Below are positions 29,452-40,264 of a stretch of 64,000 nucleotides of DNA, one piece after another (positions within the stretch are counted from its first letter, which is position 1; each line of letters opens with the position of its first letter). The stretch lies in assembly GCA_903827375.1 (NCBI GenBank), contig CAIKHZ010000304.1, positions 1 to 64,000 of the forward strand, read 5' to 3'. Source of the DNA: Akkermansiaceae bacterium (lineage in GTDB: Bacteria; Verrucomicrobiota; Verrucomicrobiia; Verrucomicrobiales; Akkermansiaceae). The position numbers and the translations under genes were made by a program. A model generated the notes under the pieces. The model saw only the letters and a list, made by a program, of their open reading frames with translations. It made no database searches and was not told the DNA's origin.

Positions 29452-30174
29452 CTATTTGAGTTTGAAATCGATTTGGCGCTGGAGTTTCATCACGGAGCCT
29501 GGGGGAAACGTCCAGCGGCGGACAGTGTCCAGCGCCTCGTTGTCCAGCAGAGGCCAGCGCGATGGGTCCTTGGCGTAGGCGGAGAGCACTCGTCCGTCGG
29601 TACCTACGGTGAACTCGATGAGCACCGAGCCGCTCTGTCCCTTGCTGCGAGCTTGCGCTGGATAGACCGGTGGTGGCATTTTTCCGGCAGCCATGCGGGC
29701 CGCACGCGCTGCCGCCCGGGCATCGCCAGAGGCATTTTCGCTGGCTTGGACCGCCACTTTGACGCTTCGTTGCGTTGGAGTGGCAGCTGATTTGCTTGGA
29801 TCTGTTGAAATCGACGGCGTGGCGGGCACCGATACTTCCGGCACTTCCGGCAAGGGCGGAAAGTCAGCAATTTGTGGGATTTGCGGCGGCTTGGGCAAGG
29901 CGTCAGGAGGCGGAATATCCGCTGGCTCGCGCACCGGGTCACTCACGGTGGCACTCGCCTCAGGCGCACCAAGGGAAATCTCCGGTACACTCAGCAAGGC
30001 CGCCGTTTCTCCTGCCCGTGACGATTTTGCCGGAACATGCCAGATTGGCAGCAGCCATGCAACACCGTCCAAGCCCGCCAGTCCCAACCAAAGGGCTAGC
30101 GTGGCGATATTGATGGCGTAAACCAGGGAACTCATGGGCGGCTGACGCCACAAACTGCCAAATCCATTCCCCAT
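29452..30174 (-). CDS. tonB: energy transducer TonB
   Basis: Proline-rich spacer; C-terminus PPPVYPAQARSKGQSGSVLIEFTVGTDGRVLSAYAKDPSRWPLLDNEALDTVRRWTFPPG. Confidence 0.8.
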   Translation of the reverse strand: MGNGFGSLWRQPPMSSLVYAINIATLALWLGLAGLDGVAWLLPIWHVPAKSSRAGETAALLSVPEISLGAPEASATVSDPVREPADIPPPDALPKPPQIPQIADFPPLPEVPEVSVPATPSISTDPSKSAATPTQRSVKVAVQASENASGDARAAARAARMAAGKMPPPVYPAQARSKGQSGSVLIEFTVGTDGRVLSAYAKDPSRWPLLDNEALDTVRRWTFPPGSVMKLQRQIDFKLK

Positions 30175-30257
30175 TGACAACCCCACAGCCAAAATTCGCA
30201 TACCCCCATCGCCAGAACCCCGTGTTCGACCTCAAGATAGGCACGGGGTCGAGCTTC

Positions 30258-31409
30258 TCACAGAAAACCTGCCCCGGCAGCCGCGCTGACTGGATAGATT
30301 TCAGGCAGGATCGCTGTGGCAGCGAAATAATGGGAGCGCACAGCGGCGGCGAACTCGTCGAGTTGGTCCACCTGCACCAGAGCGACCATGCAGCCGCCGA
30401 AGCCGGCACCGGCCTGACGGGCACCGAGCACACCCGGGGCGGCGAGCATGGCGGCCATCATCGTGTGCATCGCCGGCGATGTGATTTCGTAGAGATGGGA
30501 TGCGCCGTGGAACGATGCGGCTGTGAGTTCGGCGATGGCGGGATGGTCACCGGCACTAAGAGCCGCCGCCAAAGCGGCGACGCGAGCGTGTTCCTCGATG
30601 ATGAACCGGCAGCGTTTGGCCACGATCGGCGGCAGTTCGTGTTCGCGGGAGATATAGGCCTCATGGGTAAGCTCGCACAAGGCGGACGCACCTAGCAGCC
30701 TTGCGCCGTTTTCGCACTGGGCGCGGCGCTCGCCATATTCAGACCCGGCGAGCTGGCGTTGTGATTTGGTATCGCAGATGACCACTCCAATGCCCTCAGC
30801 GATGGTCACCGGTTGGCTGGTGAGGTTGTGGCAATCCAAGAGCAGAGCGCATCCTTGGCGGCCCATGCAGGAGGTAAATTGGTCGAGGATGCCACAGTTG
30901 ACGCCAACGAAGTGGTTTTCTGCGCGTTGGCAGAGTAGCGCTTTTTCCACTGGATCGAGGGACCAAGCGCCAAGCGTCTCAAAGACAGTGGCTGCCGCAC
31001 ATTCAAGCGCTGCGGAAGAACTCAAGCCGCTGCGCAAGGGCACCGTGCTGTGGATCACTCCGTCGAACCCGCACAGCGGCAATCCAGCTTCCTGCAAGAC
31101 CACAGCCACGCCATGGATGTAATCAATCCACGGATGCTCCGGGCATTTTTCATTGGAATCCAATGCAAATGAGGCATCAGCTCCGAGGTTGAGCGAATGA
31201 AGACGGACCTCACTTGATGAATTGGGCCGGGCGGCAATCCAGGTGTCGCGACCAATCGGGAGTGTTAGAACAGCACCCAGGTTGTAATCCGTGTGGCTGC
31301 CCATCAAATCGACCCGTCCCGGCGCGCGGCACCAAACGGACGGCAACCCGCCAAAACAGCTGGAAAAGGCTTGGGCAACAAGGTCGCGGCGTTGAGTGTC
31401 GAATGTCAT
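30258..31409 (-). CDS. galK: galactokinase
   Basis: APGRVDLMGSHTDYNLGAVL, PLRSGLSSSAALE, AGAGFGGCMVALV (GHMP motifs). Confidence 0.85.
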   Translation of the reverse strand: MTFDTQRRDLVAQAFSSCFGGLPSVWCRAPGRVDLMGSHTDYNLGAVLTLPIGRDTWIAARPNSSSEVRLHSLNLGADASFALDSNEKCPEHPWIDYIHGVAVVLQEAGLPLCGFDGVIHSTVPLRSGLSSSAALECAAATVFETLGAWSLDPVEKALLCQRAENHFVGVNCGILDQFTSCMGRQGCALLLDCHNLTSQPVTIAEGIGVVICDTKSQRQLAGSEYGERRAQCENGARLLGASALCELTHEAYISREHELPPIVAKRCRFIIEEHARVAALAAALSAGDHPAIAELTAASFHGASHLYEITSPAMHTMMAAMLAAPGVLGARQAGAGFGGCMVALVQVDQLDEFAAAVRSHYFAATAILPEIYPVSAAAGAGFL

Positions 31410-31427
31410 ATATCTAGCAAAATGCGA

Positions 31428-32453
31428 TTAACGGGGAAAGGCGCTGAGCATGGCGAGGATATTTTCCACAGGAATGTCCGACTGCATGCGGTGGGATGGC
31501 CCGAGGATGAGGCCGCTGCCATCGGGAGCGAGGTCGCGGATGCAGGCTGCAGTGGCGGCGCGCACAGCGTCGGGCGAAGCAACGGGCAGGACGGTTTGGG
31601 TGGAGATGCCGCCATAGAAACTCAGATTCCGGCCAAACTCCCGGTACAGCCGGGCGTGATCCAGCACCTCAGGCTGCACCGGGTTGAGGCAGGTCAGGCC
31701 GATGTCCACGAGGTCGGGCAAAATCGGCCAAATGTCGCCGTCGGAGTGGAGGATAACGGGCAAACCGGCGTCACGGAACACGGCGAACATTTGAGCTAGG
31801 CGCGGCTTGATGAGCTCCCGCCACACGCTTGGGGCAAAGAGCAGGCTTTTTTGGGCCCCGTAATCATCGCCGAAGTAGCCGCCGTCAACCCCGAGGCCCA
31901 CAAAACGCTTTGACAACGCAACCTGAATGAGGGTGATCCGATCTAGCAATTCTGCAGCCGCTTCCGGCTCGCAAACCAAGTCCATCAGGAATTGATCAAA
32001 CCCGCGCAGCGACCATGCACGCTCAAACAAGGCGAAACCGAAGTTAGGCACCACGAAATGGCGGCCCGCATCACCTGCAATTGCCGCCACAGCTTTATCT
32101 AATAAACCCGGAGCATCCGGATCGGGCCAGATAAAGGTTGCCGGATCGCAATCGTCGGCCAGCGGTGCCGTTGCGTGCCAGTAGCCCTCCGTTTCGGTGC
32201 CCCAACCGGCACCCCACCAATCGAAAGCCACGCGGCCGTCATCACTGAGGCGTTGGGTATGATCCACATCGACGCGCAGAAGATGGTTGTCGAGGTGGTC
32301 ACCGAGTTCGGCTGAGGTGCAGCGGAAATGCTCGGCAAGTTTGGCCGCGATTGCACCGGTGTAGTTCGTCTGTACCGGCAAGCGGTCCACCGGTTGACGC
32401 CACAAAGCGTGGCACATGCGTTGTTTCGGAGTTAGCATCTGATGCAAGGTCAA
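31428..32453 (-). CDS. uroporphyrinogen decarboxylase-like (URO-D family) protein
   Basis: RMCHALWRQPVDRLPVQTNY..., PVILHSDGDIWPILPDLVDIGLTCLNPVQPEV, FYGGISTQTVLP. Confidence 0.75.
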   Translation of the reverse strand: MTLHQMLTPKQRMCHALWRQPVDRLPVQTNYTGAIAAKLAEHFRCTSAELGDHLDNHLLRVDVDHTQRLSDDGRVAFDWWGAGWGTETEGYWHATAPLADDCDPATFIWPDPDAPGLLDKAVAAIAGDAGRHFVVPNFGFALFERAWSLRGFDQFLMDLVCEPEAAAELLDRITLIQVALSKRFVGLGVDGGYFGDDYGAQKSLLFAPSVWRELIKPRLAQMFAVFRDAGLPVILHSDGDIWPILPDLVDIGLTCLNPVQPEVLDHARLYREFGRNLSFYGGISTQTVLPVASPDAVRAATAACIRDLAPDGSGLILGPSHRMQSDIPVENILAMLSAFPR

Positions 32454-32670
32454 CTGTGAATAACTGCCATTCCAGCCCCGGGACGGCGGGCTCTAGGATG
32501 GATCGGCTAGAAAGGATTCTGACAGAACCCGGGGCAAGGTGCCACCGCTCAGTTGTCCAATCCCGATGTTGTATTGACAATGTTAGGGTGGAATTGCACT
32601 TGCTCTCTAGCGGGGCAAGTGAGCAAATGGGGTTGCGCCAGAGGACAAGCCGCTGCTCGGATCAACCGCC

Positions 32671-33606
32671 ATGCCAAGGAGCCGAAAGACCGACGAAGCC
32701 ACCACGGACGGACCGCGCCATGTGTGTGGAGCCGCATGCTGTGCCACCGCCCGCTTCGAGGAGGTGCCAGCCGCTGCGGATGCCTCGATGGGGGTGGTTT
32801 CATATGATCAGCCGCGTTTTGAACGGGGTTGGCACTACCATCCAGAGGTGGAACTGACACTCATCTTGGAAAGTTCCGGGCAGCGTTTCGTGGGGGATCA
32901 TATCGGCAACTTTGAACCGGGCGATCTTGTTTTGTTAGGTAGCAATGTGCCCCACGTCTGGCGCAGCGACCTGTTGGCGTTGCCGCGTCGTCAGCGGGCG
33001 CGATCCATCTACGTGCACTTCCGGAGTGCTTGGTTAGAGAATTTGGCCGGGGACTTGCACGAGTTGCAGGACATCGGGGGCTTGCTGGAGCAGTCGGCAC
33101 GGGGCTTGTGTTTTAGCGGGCCCGAGAGTGGGCATGCGGCGCGGGAGATGGAGAGATTGCCCGGCTTGTCGGGGATGCGGCGCTTGCTGGTCATGTTGGA
33201 ATTGCTGCAATCCCTGGCCGAAGCAGGCGGCGGCGTTCCCTTGTCGAGCGCCGGGTTTTCACCCGTTCTCGACCATCGGACCGGTGAGCGCATCCGCAGG
33301 ATCCACAGTCATGTCTATCAAAATTTCCGAAGTGGCATATCTCACCAGGATTTGGCGCGTTTGGCAGGGCTCAGTCCGGCGGCTCTATCAAAATTTTTCC
33401 GACGGAGCACAGGGCGGACGATCACGCAATTTATCAACGAGGTGCGGGTGGGAGAGGCCGCCCGTCTGCTGATTGACAGTGACGGCAATATCTCACAAAT
33501 CGCGTATGCGTCGGGCTTTGAGAGTTTGGCACATTTCAACGCGACCTTCCGTCATCTCAAGCAGGTCAATCCCACCCGATTCCGCGAGCTGCACCGCATG
33601 GAGTGA
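32671..33606 (+). CDS. AraC family transcriptional regulator
   Basis: Cupin-like N-terminus (HYHPEVELTLILESSGQRFVGDH) and C-terminal HTH ARLAGLSPAALSKFFRRSTGRTITQFINEVRVGEAARLL. Confidence 0.85.
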   Translation: MPRSRKTDEATTDGPRHVCGAACCATARFEEVPAAADASMGVVSYDQPRFERGWHYHPEVELTLILESSGQRFVGDHIGNFEPGDLVLLGSNVPHVWRSDLLALPRRQRARSIYVHFRSAWLENLAGDLHELQDIGGLLEQSARGLCFSGPESGHAAREMERLPGLSGMRRLLVMLELLQSLAEAGGGVPLSSAGFSPVLDHRTGERIRRIHSHVYQNFRSGISHQDLARLAGLSPAALSKFFRRSTGRTITQFINEVRVGEAARLLIDSDGNISQIAYASGFESLAHFNATFRHLKQVNPTRFRELHRME

Positions 33607-33633
33607 TTCGAACACACCACTTTTCTGCCACAC

Positions 33634-35010
33634 TCAGGGGTCGAGAAACTTTCCCGGATTGAGAATGTTGTGGGGATCGAGAGCGTGTTTGAGGCGGCGG
33701 TGGACGTTGAGCGCCACCTCGCCGAGGGCCGCGTTGATCCAGGGTTTTTTGGCCAAGCCCACCCCGTGCTCACCGGTAATGGCGCCGCCGTGGTCAAGAA
33801 CCCAGGCGAAAAGCCGGTCCAGCGCAACATGGGCTGCAGCCCTAACCGCCTCATCGGCATAGTCGCCGACCATCAGGTTGGTGTGGATGTTGCCGTCGCC
33901 GGCATGGCCGAAACAGGCGATGGGGATGCCGGTCTCGGCTTCTAATAATTTTGCAAATTCGACCAATTCGACCAAGCGGGAGCGAGGGACGACGATATCC
34001 TCGTTAAGTTTGGTTAGGCCGGTATCGCGAAGTGCGTAGGAGAACTCGCGGCGGAGTTGCCAGATGCGTTCGCAGGAGGGTTCGTCCGGAGCGCGGTCGA
34101 TCATGGTGGCACCCAGAGATGCGAGCAGGGGCTGGAGCTCGTCGAGCTCGGCTTGGACGGCGCCGGGGCGGCCGTCGATTTCCACGATCAGATAGGCATC
34201 GCCTTGTGGAAAAACATCCGGGCCAAGGCGACGGCGGGCGGCGGCGAGGGTGAAGGCGTCGGTGATTTCGAGGGCAGACGGCAGATGGCCCGCGTTTAGG
34301 ATGGCTTGGACGGCTGCGGCGGCCAGTGGGAAATCCGGGAAAATAGCCGCTAACATACCGCGACTGGCCGGTCGTGGGATAAGCCGCAAGGTGGCCTCGG
34401 TGACGACCCCGAGCATCCCTTCGGATCCGGTGAACAGCCCGATGAGGTCAAAACCAGTCTTGTTTTTGTGCAACCGGCCACCGCTGCGCAGGATGCGGCC
34501 GTCAGCAAGCACCACCTCCAGGCCCAAGACATAGGCGCGGGTCACGCCATATTTCAGGCAGCGCGGGCCGCCAGCGTTGGTGGCGATGTTGCCACCGATC
34601 GAGCATTCCTTGAGCGACGCCGGGTCTGGTGGGTATTCCCAGCCGAGTTCGCGGACGGCCTCCTGCAAGGCGTGGGTGATGACGCCAGGTTGGACGACGG
34701 CGACGCCATCTTGCGGATGGATGCCCAGAATACGGTTCATGCGGGCGGTGGACAGGACGATGCCACCCTGGATCGGCACGCAACCGCCAACATAGCCAAC
34801 CCCAGCACCCCGCGTGGTCACCGCCAAGCGCCGGGCGTGGGCGTAAGCCAGCACAGTGGCCACTTCCGCCGTGCTTTCTGGAAAGACCACCCAATCCGGC
34901 AAATGAGAGGCCGACCATTTGTCGCCCGAGTGTCCGGCGAGCACCTCTGCCGTGCTAGACACCTTATCCGCGCCGATGAGTTCGGCGAGCTGCCCGGCGA
35001 TGGTCGTCAC
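33634..35010 (-). CDS. FAD-binding oxidase, GlcD/D-lactate dehydrogenase family (GTG start)
   Basis: TTRGAGVGYVGGCVPIQGGIVL, GGNIATNAGGPRCLKYGVTR, GEHGVGLAKKPW, HALDPHNILNPGKFL. Confidence 0.8.
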   Translation of the reverse strand: MTTIAGQLAELIGADKVSSTAEVLAGHSGDKWSASHLPDWVVFPESTAEVATVLAYAHARRLAVTTRGAGVGYVGGCVPIQGGIVLSTARMNRILGIHPQDGVAVVQPGVITHALQEAVRELGWEYPPDPASLKECSIGGNIATNAGGPRCLKYGVTRAYVLGLEVVLADGRILRSGGRLHKNKTGFDLIGLFTGSEGMLGVVTEATLRLIPRPASRGMLAAIFPDFPLAAAAVQAILNAGHLPSALEITDAFTLAAARRRLGPDVFPQGDAYLIVEIDGRPGAVQAELDELQPLLASLGATMIDRAPDEPSCERIWQLRREFSYALRDTGLTKLNEDIVVPRSRLVELVEFAKLLEAETGIPIACFGHAGDGNIHTNLMVGDYADEAVRAAAHVALDRLFAWVLDHGGAITGEHGVGLAKKPWINAALGEVALNVHRRLKHALDPHNILNPGKFLDP

Positions 35011-36668
35011 GAGTAGATGTTTTTGTAATACTCGTCGGCCATCCGGTCAGCATCAAAAAATGGCACCACTTGGTTCATGGAATTGAGCACCACACGATAC
35101 CAGTCGTCCGGTTTCTCATAATAGAGTGGCAGCACCGTGTCGTTGAGGATCTGATAGATTTCAAGCATGTCGTGGCGGTCTCGGTCTTGCGGGCTGAGTT
35201 GGGGATCGGCGGGCGGCACAATGAAGGAATTTTGCTTGTTGCGAGCGAATTCACAGACCCAGCCATCGTTGGTTGATAGATTCACGGAACCATTCATGGC
35301 GGCGGACATGCCGGAGGTGCCTGAAGCCTCGCGGGTGACCACTGGGTTGTTGAGCCAAATGTCCGAGCCATTTTTCAATAGGCGCGACAAACCCAGTTCG
35401 TATCCAACCAGCACGGAGGCATTGGGAGTGTCCATGGTTAGGTGGATGAGGTGGTTGAAGGTGTCGATGGCCCCGCTGTCAAACGGATAGGGTTTGCCGG
35501 CCCACAGAATCTGGATCGGACGCTGGGCATTTCCGATGAGAGCGCGGAACAAGTCGGCGTCCCGCACGATCAGGTCGGGGCGCTTGTAACCGGCGAAGCG
35601 GCGTGCCCAGACGAGGGTGAGCACATCGGGGTTGAAGTGCTTGCCGGTTTGATCGGCCACGAGTTCGAAGAGTTCCACCTTGAGCTGGCGTTTGCGCTCG
35701 CGAAGCGCGTCGAGATCCCCAGCTTGACGGGCGGCTTCGAGCGGCTTGTCTGCCCAGAATTTTTTATTTTGGGCGTTGGTGACGTGGGTGATTGTGCAGA
35801 TATTGGGATACTTGCTCCACATTTGGCGGGACACTTCGCCATGAAGCTTTGAAACACCGTTGGCCGAATGACTGAGGCGAAGCGCTGCAAGCGAATGATT
35901 GAACACATCCCCCTCCAGGCCCGTGATGGCACGCAATTCACCCTCCGGTACGTCACCGAAAAATGAGAAATCCCGCAGCAACTTGAAATCATGGGTCTCA
36001 TTGCCAGCTTCCTCCGGGGTGTGGGTGGTGAACACGAAACGGCGCTTGACCTCCTCGATTTTTCGATAGCGTTCATAAACGCGGAACGCGGCGGACAGGC
36101 CGTGGGCTTCATTGAGGTGCCAGACGTCCGGATCGACGCCGAGTTCCTCGAGCAAGCGCGCCCCGCCGGCACCGAGGATGATGTATTGGGCGATGCGCCG
36201 AAGGTAGTCGTTGTCGTAGAGTCGGTGGGTCAGGGCCCGCGATAGGGTGTCATTTTCCTCGATATCGGTGCTGAGGAAAAACATGGGCACTGTGCCAAAC
36301 TCGTCGCCGGGCAGGAACATCGCCTTAACCCACACCGGGTGACCGTGGATCGGCACGGTGAAGCGAATCCCGGTGTCCTTGAGGAATGAGTAACGTTTTT
36401 TGCGGAACTGAATGGCCAGCTCCTGATCTTCGCCGCGGGATTGATCGTAGTAGCCATAAGTCCAGAGGATGCCGATGCCGCAGAGGTTTTGGCGCAAATC
36501 AGCCGCAGAGCGCATGTGTGATCCAGCCAGAAATCCCAGCCCTCCCGAGTACACCTTGAAACTCTGGCCTATGGCAAATTCACAGGAAAAATACGCCACA
36601 CTCTTCGCGTACTGCGGCGCTATCTTGTAACTGTGGGCAAACGGTTTGGGTAAAAATGATTTTGGCAT
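35007..36668 (-). CDS. glgP: alpha-glucan phosphorylase, short form
   Basis: SCEFAIGQSFKVYSGGLGFLAGSH, HLNEAHGLSAAF, WARRFAGYKRPDLI, NNPVVTREASGTSGMSAAMNGSVNLS. Confidence 0.85.
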   Translation of the reverse strand: MPKSFLPKPFAHSYKIAPQYAKSVAYFSCEFAIGQSFKVYSGGLGFLAGSHMRSAADLRQNLCGIGILWTYGYYDQSRGEDQELAIQFRKKRYSFLKDTGIRFTVPIHGHPVWVKAMFLPGDEFGTVPMFFLSTDIEENDTLSRALTHRLYDNDYLRRIAQYIILGAGGARLLEELGVDPDVWHLNEAHGLSAAFRVYERYRKIEEVKRRFVFTTHTPEEAGNETHDFKLLRDFSFFGDVPEGELRAITGLEGDVFNHSLAALRLSHSANGVSKLHGEVSRQMWSKYPNICTITHVTNAQNKKFWADKPLEAARQAGDLDALRERKRQLKVELFELVADQTGKHFNPDVLTLVWARRFAGYKRPDLIVRDADLFRALIGNAQRPIQILWAGKPYPFDSGAIDTFNHLIHLTMDTPNASVLVGYELGLSRLLKNGSDIWLNNPVVTREASGTSGMSAAMNGSVNLSTNDGWVCEFARNKQNSFIVPPADPQLSPQDRDRHDMLEIYQILNDTVLPLYYEKPDDWYRVVLNSMNQVVPFFDADRMADEYYKNIYS

Positions 36669-36748
36669 GTTGAATTTATTAGGGTTAAAGGTTGGAAATG
36701 GGTGAAAATCAGACCATGCAGATAGCGTGCCAGAACGGAGGGCGTCGC

Positions 36749-37777
36749 TCAATGGGTCCAGTCGAGGACAACTTTCCCTGATTGTCCCGAAATCATGGTG
36801 GCAAAGGCTTGTTCAAAATCGCGGAAACCAAAGCGATGGGTGATGACCGGGGCGATATTCAGTCCTGCGCGGATCATGCTGCTCATTTTGTACCAGGTTT
36901 CAAACATCTCGCGGCCGTAAATCCCCTTGAGGACGAGGCCCTTGAAAATGACTTTGTCCCAATCGATGGCGACTTTTTCCGGAAAAATGCCCAGCAGTGA
37001 GATCTTGGCACCGTTGGAGCTGTGCTCGAGAATGTCGCTCAACCCGGACGGATGCCCGGACATTTCCAAGCACACGTCGAACCCTTCCTGCATCCCCAAC
37101 TCCCGCTTCACATCAACCAACGACTCCGTGGTCACATTGACCACCCGCGTGGCACCTAACGTTTTGGCGAGTTCCAGACGATACGGGTTCACATCGGTGA
37201 TGACAATGTGGCGGGCTCCGGCAAATTTACAAATGGCCGCTGCCATGCAGCCGATCGGCCCGGCTCCGGTGATAAGCACATCCTCGGCCACCAAATCCCA
37301 GGATAAGGCAGTGTGAACGGCATTGCCGAGCGGATCAAAGGTGGAGATGACCTCCTCGGGAATGTTCGCATTGACCTTGTAAACATTCCGATACGGGATC
37401 GACAGGTACTCGGCAAATGCCCCCGGCCGGTTGACGCCCACGCCCAGCGTGTTCGGGCAGAGGTGGCGACGGCCAGCCAGGCAATTGCGGCAACGACCGC
37501 AGACGATGTGGCCCTCGCCGGACACCCATTCGCCCGGCTGCACCTCGGTGACCCCGGAGCCCACCGCCTCAACCACCCCACAAAACTCGTGGCCCACATG
37601 CATTCCCAGCGGAATCGTGCGCTGCGCCCAGGAGTCCCACTTCCAAATGTGCACGTCCGTCCCGCAAATCGACGTCTTACGAATCTTGATCAACACGTCC
37701 ATCGGACCCACTTCCGGGTCCGGGACGTCTTCCAACCACAATCCAGGTTCTGCCTTGGCCTTGACGAGTGCTTTCAT
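36749..37777 (-). CDS. tdh: L-threonine 3-dehydrogenase
   Basis: [56 protein letters not shown]; Zn-ADH signature [15 protein letters not shown]. Confidence 0.85.
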   Translation of the reverse strand: MKALVKAKAEPGLWLEDVPDPEVGPMDVLIKIRKTSICGTDVHIWKWDSWAQRTIPLGMHVGHEFCGVVEAVGSGVTEVQPGEWVSGEGHIVCGRCRNCLAGRRHLCPNTLGVGVNRPGAFAEYLSIPYRNVYKVNANIPEEVISTFDPLGNAVHTALSWDLVAEDVLITGAGPIGCMAAAICKFAGARHIVITDVNPYRLELAKTLGATRVVNVTTESLVDVKRELGMQEGFDVCLEMSGHPSGLSDILEHSSNGAKISLLGIFPEKVAIDWDKVIFKGLVLKGIYGREMFETWYKMSSMIRAGLNIAPVITHRFGFRDFEQAFATMISGQSGKVVLDWTH

Positions 37778-37891
37778 TTTGCTGCCCCGCAACCCTGCCT
37801 CAACCCACACCCCCCGCGATAGAAAAAATTTTTCCGGGATGAAAAAATCCGGGTTGGTCACGGTATCCACAGGCTCGGGCCTGCAAACGTT

Positions 37892-39445
37892 TCAAGGTGA
37901 GGTTTTGGGTGTGGTGGCACTGATGATGACCTTGCGGGCCGCCTCGCGATGGATGCGCAACACCCCGGATGCTCCATGGAACTCGCCGTAGCTCCACGCC
38001 GAGGCGGGCAGTTCCTTGCCGTCGGCAGTGAGGCTCACCGGCTTGAAGCTCAGGCGAAGTTCCTCGTTTCCCGCTGCCTCAAACGCCGTGTAGGTGACCT
38101 GACCAGGCTCATATTTCACTTGCCTGATGATGGAATCCGTCCCGATGAGATGGTCCGCATCCGCCGGGGCCATCTCCGGCAGCTCGGCCATCCCATCCTG
38201 AATGTGACACAAGTAGTCAAAATACGAGTCAGTGAACCACGGACAGGTGTAGCCAATCCCGACGTAGTTTACCGCACATTGGTCCTTCGAATGCTTGCTG
38301 AAAAACGAATAAATCGATAGGGCAAAGGCGGCACGAGCTTCCTCCCGCCAACCTGCATCCTGTGAGACGGAGAACCACTCAGCAGCGATCGAGGCATAGC
38401 GGGCCGTATGGCTGCCCATTTCCAAAAAGCAGATATCCTGTTCCTTGATGCTGGTGGCACCAAAGCGTTTGGTTTTACCGAAGCGGTCCCTGACCAGGGC
38501 TAACAACTCAGGCACATGACGCTTATAGTCTGGATCCATTTCCGGGTGGCGAAGCATGAAGCGCGCCGTCTCCATCGGGATCTGTTGATTGAGGTTGCTG
38601 TGGTTGCTTACCATATCCTCGTAGTAGCCCGACCACTTCTGGTTCTTCATCGGATAGTCGAGGATCCACTTCCAGAGTGCATCGCGAGCGGCGGGATACT
38701 TCCCGGCGCCGGTCTCGCCAAGGCGGATCAACTCGTCGAACAATATGACCGGGCAGATCATTGCGGCGGTGTAGTTGTCCACGACTTCCCCGGTTTTCCG
38801 ATTGACTCGGAAGGGCAGCGGAGACTTGTTTTCATCACCGGGCTGCAGGTGGGAGGCGAGGGTTGCCGCAATTCCGCACGCCGCCTTCAAATACTTATCC
38901 TCACCCGTGAATTTGTAGAATTTCAGATAGGCGACGCCCACCAGACTCATCTTGTCGGGCTCGCTGCGCTCATCGGTGTATTCCCCGTCCGGGCTGTCAT
39001 CCTGAGTGCTCGGCACGTTCGGCCACGCCCAGTCCGTCGGCGAGTGGTAAAATAACACACGCTCCACGATCCGCCTCACCGGTGGAATGGCCTGCTCATC
39101 GCCAGTATAGGCAAAATACCGCGCCAAACTCTCCATCGCCCAGTACGCATGGCTTCCCTGGCAATTCTGGTTGGCCAAATACTCACCCTTGGGGCTCAAC
39201 TTCGAGGTCACAAGATACCACGGATCGTCACCAAATTTGGTCGGAACCGTGGGACAACTCTCGATGAAGTTCATGCTCCACTTGAGCACATTGTCATAAC
39301 TCGTCCACGCCTGAAGACGGCCCTGCCCGTCTAGCACTACCTCGTGGTCGCGCAGTTTGTCCGCTCCGCTGGCGCTCATCGCGCAAAGGGCAAGCGCCGA
39401 CATCAAAAATGCTAGGGGGCGTTGAATATTTCTCAGTGTGGTCAT
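37892..39445 (-). CDS. secreted alpha/alpha-barrel (six-hairpin-like) hypothetical glycosidase-related protein
   Basis: Signal peptide MTTLRNIQRPLAFLMSALALCAMSASG; repeated helical segments resembling six-hairpin enzymes. Confidence 0.55.
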   Translation of the reverse strand: MTTLRNIQRPLAFLMSALALCAMSASGADKLRDHEVVLDGQGRLQAWTSYDNVLKWSMNFIESCPTVPTKFGDDPWYLVTSKLSPKGEYLANQNCQGSHAYWAMESLARYFAYTGDEQAIPPVRRIVERVLFYHSPTDWAWPNVPSTQDDSPDGEYTDERSEPDKMSLVGVAYLKFYKFTGEDKYLKAACGIAATLASHLQPGDENKSPLPFRVNRKTGEVVDNYTAAMICPVILFDELIRLGETGAGKYPAARDALWKWILDYPMKNQKWSGYYEDMVSNHSNLNQQIPMETARFMLRHPEMDPDYKRHVPELLALVRDRFGKTKRFGATSIKEQDICFLEMGSHTARYASIAAEWFSVSQDAGWREEARAAFALSIYSFFSKHSKDQCAVNYVGIGYTCPWFTDSYFDYLCHIQDGMAELPEMAPADADHLIGTDSIIRQVKYEPGQVTYTAFEAAGNEELRLSFKPVSLTADGKELPASAWSYGEFHGASGVLRIHREAARKVIISATTPKTSP

Positions 39446-39497
39446 GCATGTGCCGACGGCGGGGCAGAAACTGCCAGATGCCCCGGAAAGAGTCAAA

Positions 39498-39713
39498 CCG
39501 TTTCAGATTGGCATTGTAAAGCTCCTGAAACGATGGCTCGCACCGCAGGTCGGGAAAGTTCCTCAGCCACATGTATTTGCTCTTCTTGAGGGTGTCGTCG
39601 CCAGCGCTCATCAATTTCCGGTGCTCCTCTTTGCGGACCTCATCCACCGCCTTGTTGTGGTGGGCGCTCACATGGAACTTGTCATGCACAATACCTTCAG
39701 TCAATATCACGCC
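39498..39713 (-). mobile_element. ISL3-like transposase fragment (remnant)
   Basis: GVILTEGIVHDKFHVSAHHNKAVDEVRKEEHRKLMSAGDDTLKKSKYMWLRNFPDLRCEPSFQELYNANLKR resembles the (D)xFHV...NKAVDEVR..E region of ISL3 DDE transposases. Confidence 0.6.
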
Positions 39714-40264
39714 GGGATGGATCCGCATTACAGCGGTGGGATTCCAAATCTCGCCTTTTGCAGGGCCGAAAAAGCGGCTGGTGGGCATAGTTGGGACAAC
39801 GTTGGACAGATCTGGTACAGGGCACTGACAGGTTTTCCGCCTAGTTCTAACATGCTGATGAGCCAGTTTGCTAACCGCACGCGGAGTCTAGCCCAAAGCA
39901 TGTTTCCCGGTGTGATACGAATCTCTGCAAAATCAAGGGCTGAAGCCTCAGGATAAGAAACTCGGGTTAGGGAATCCGACTTGTTCGCTCCGTTGTCGAA
40001 AACGGGGGCGAACACTGAGTTCTGTTGATAGAAGCCCGGGTCATGGATGCGACATGACGGCAGTCCGATCGGGCCACCGTCATGTCGCGAAGCCTGGACA
40101 AACCGCAGTTTTTCCGCAACTTCAGGGATTGGAACTTGCTGGATGCTTTGGCATGATTGTGGCCAAATCCTGAGTTCTCACGGTTTGCGTCGCCATCCGT
40201 TCGCCAAGCCAATATTCTCAGTCTAGCAGTAGGGCAGATAGCATCCACCCTGTCGTGGACAACC

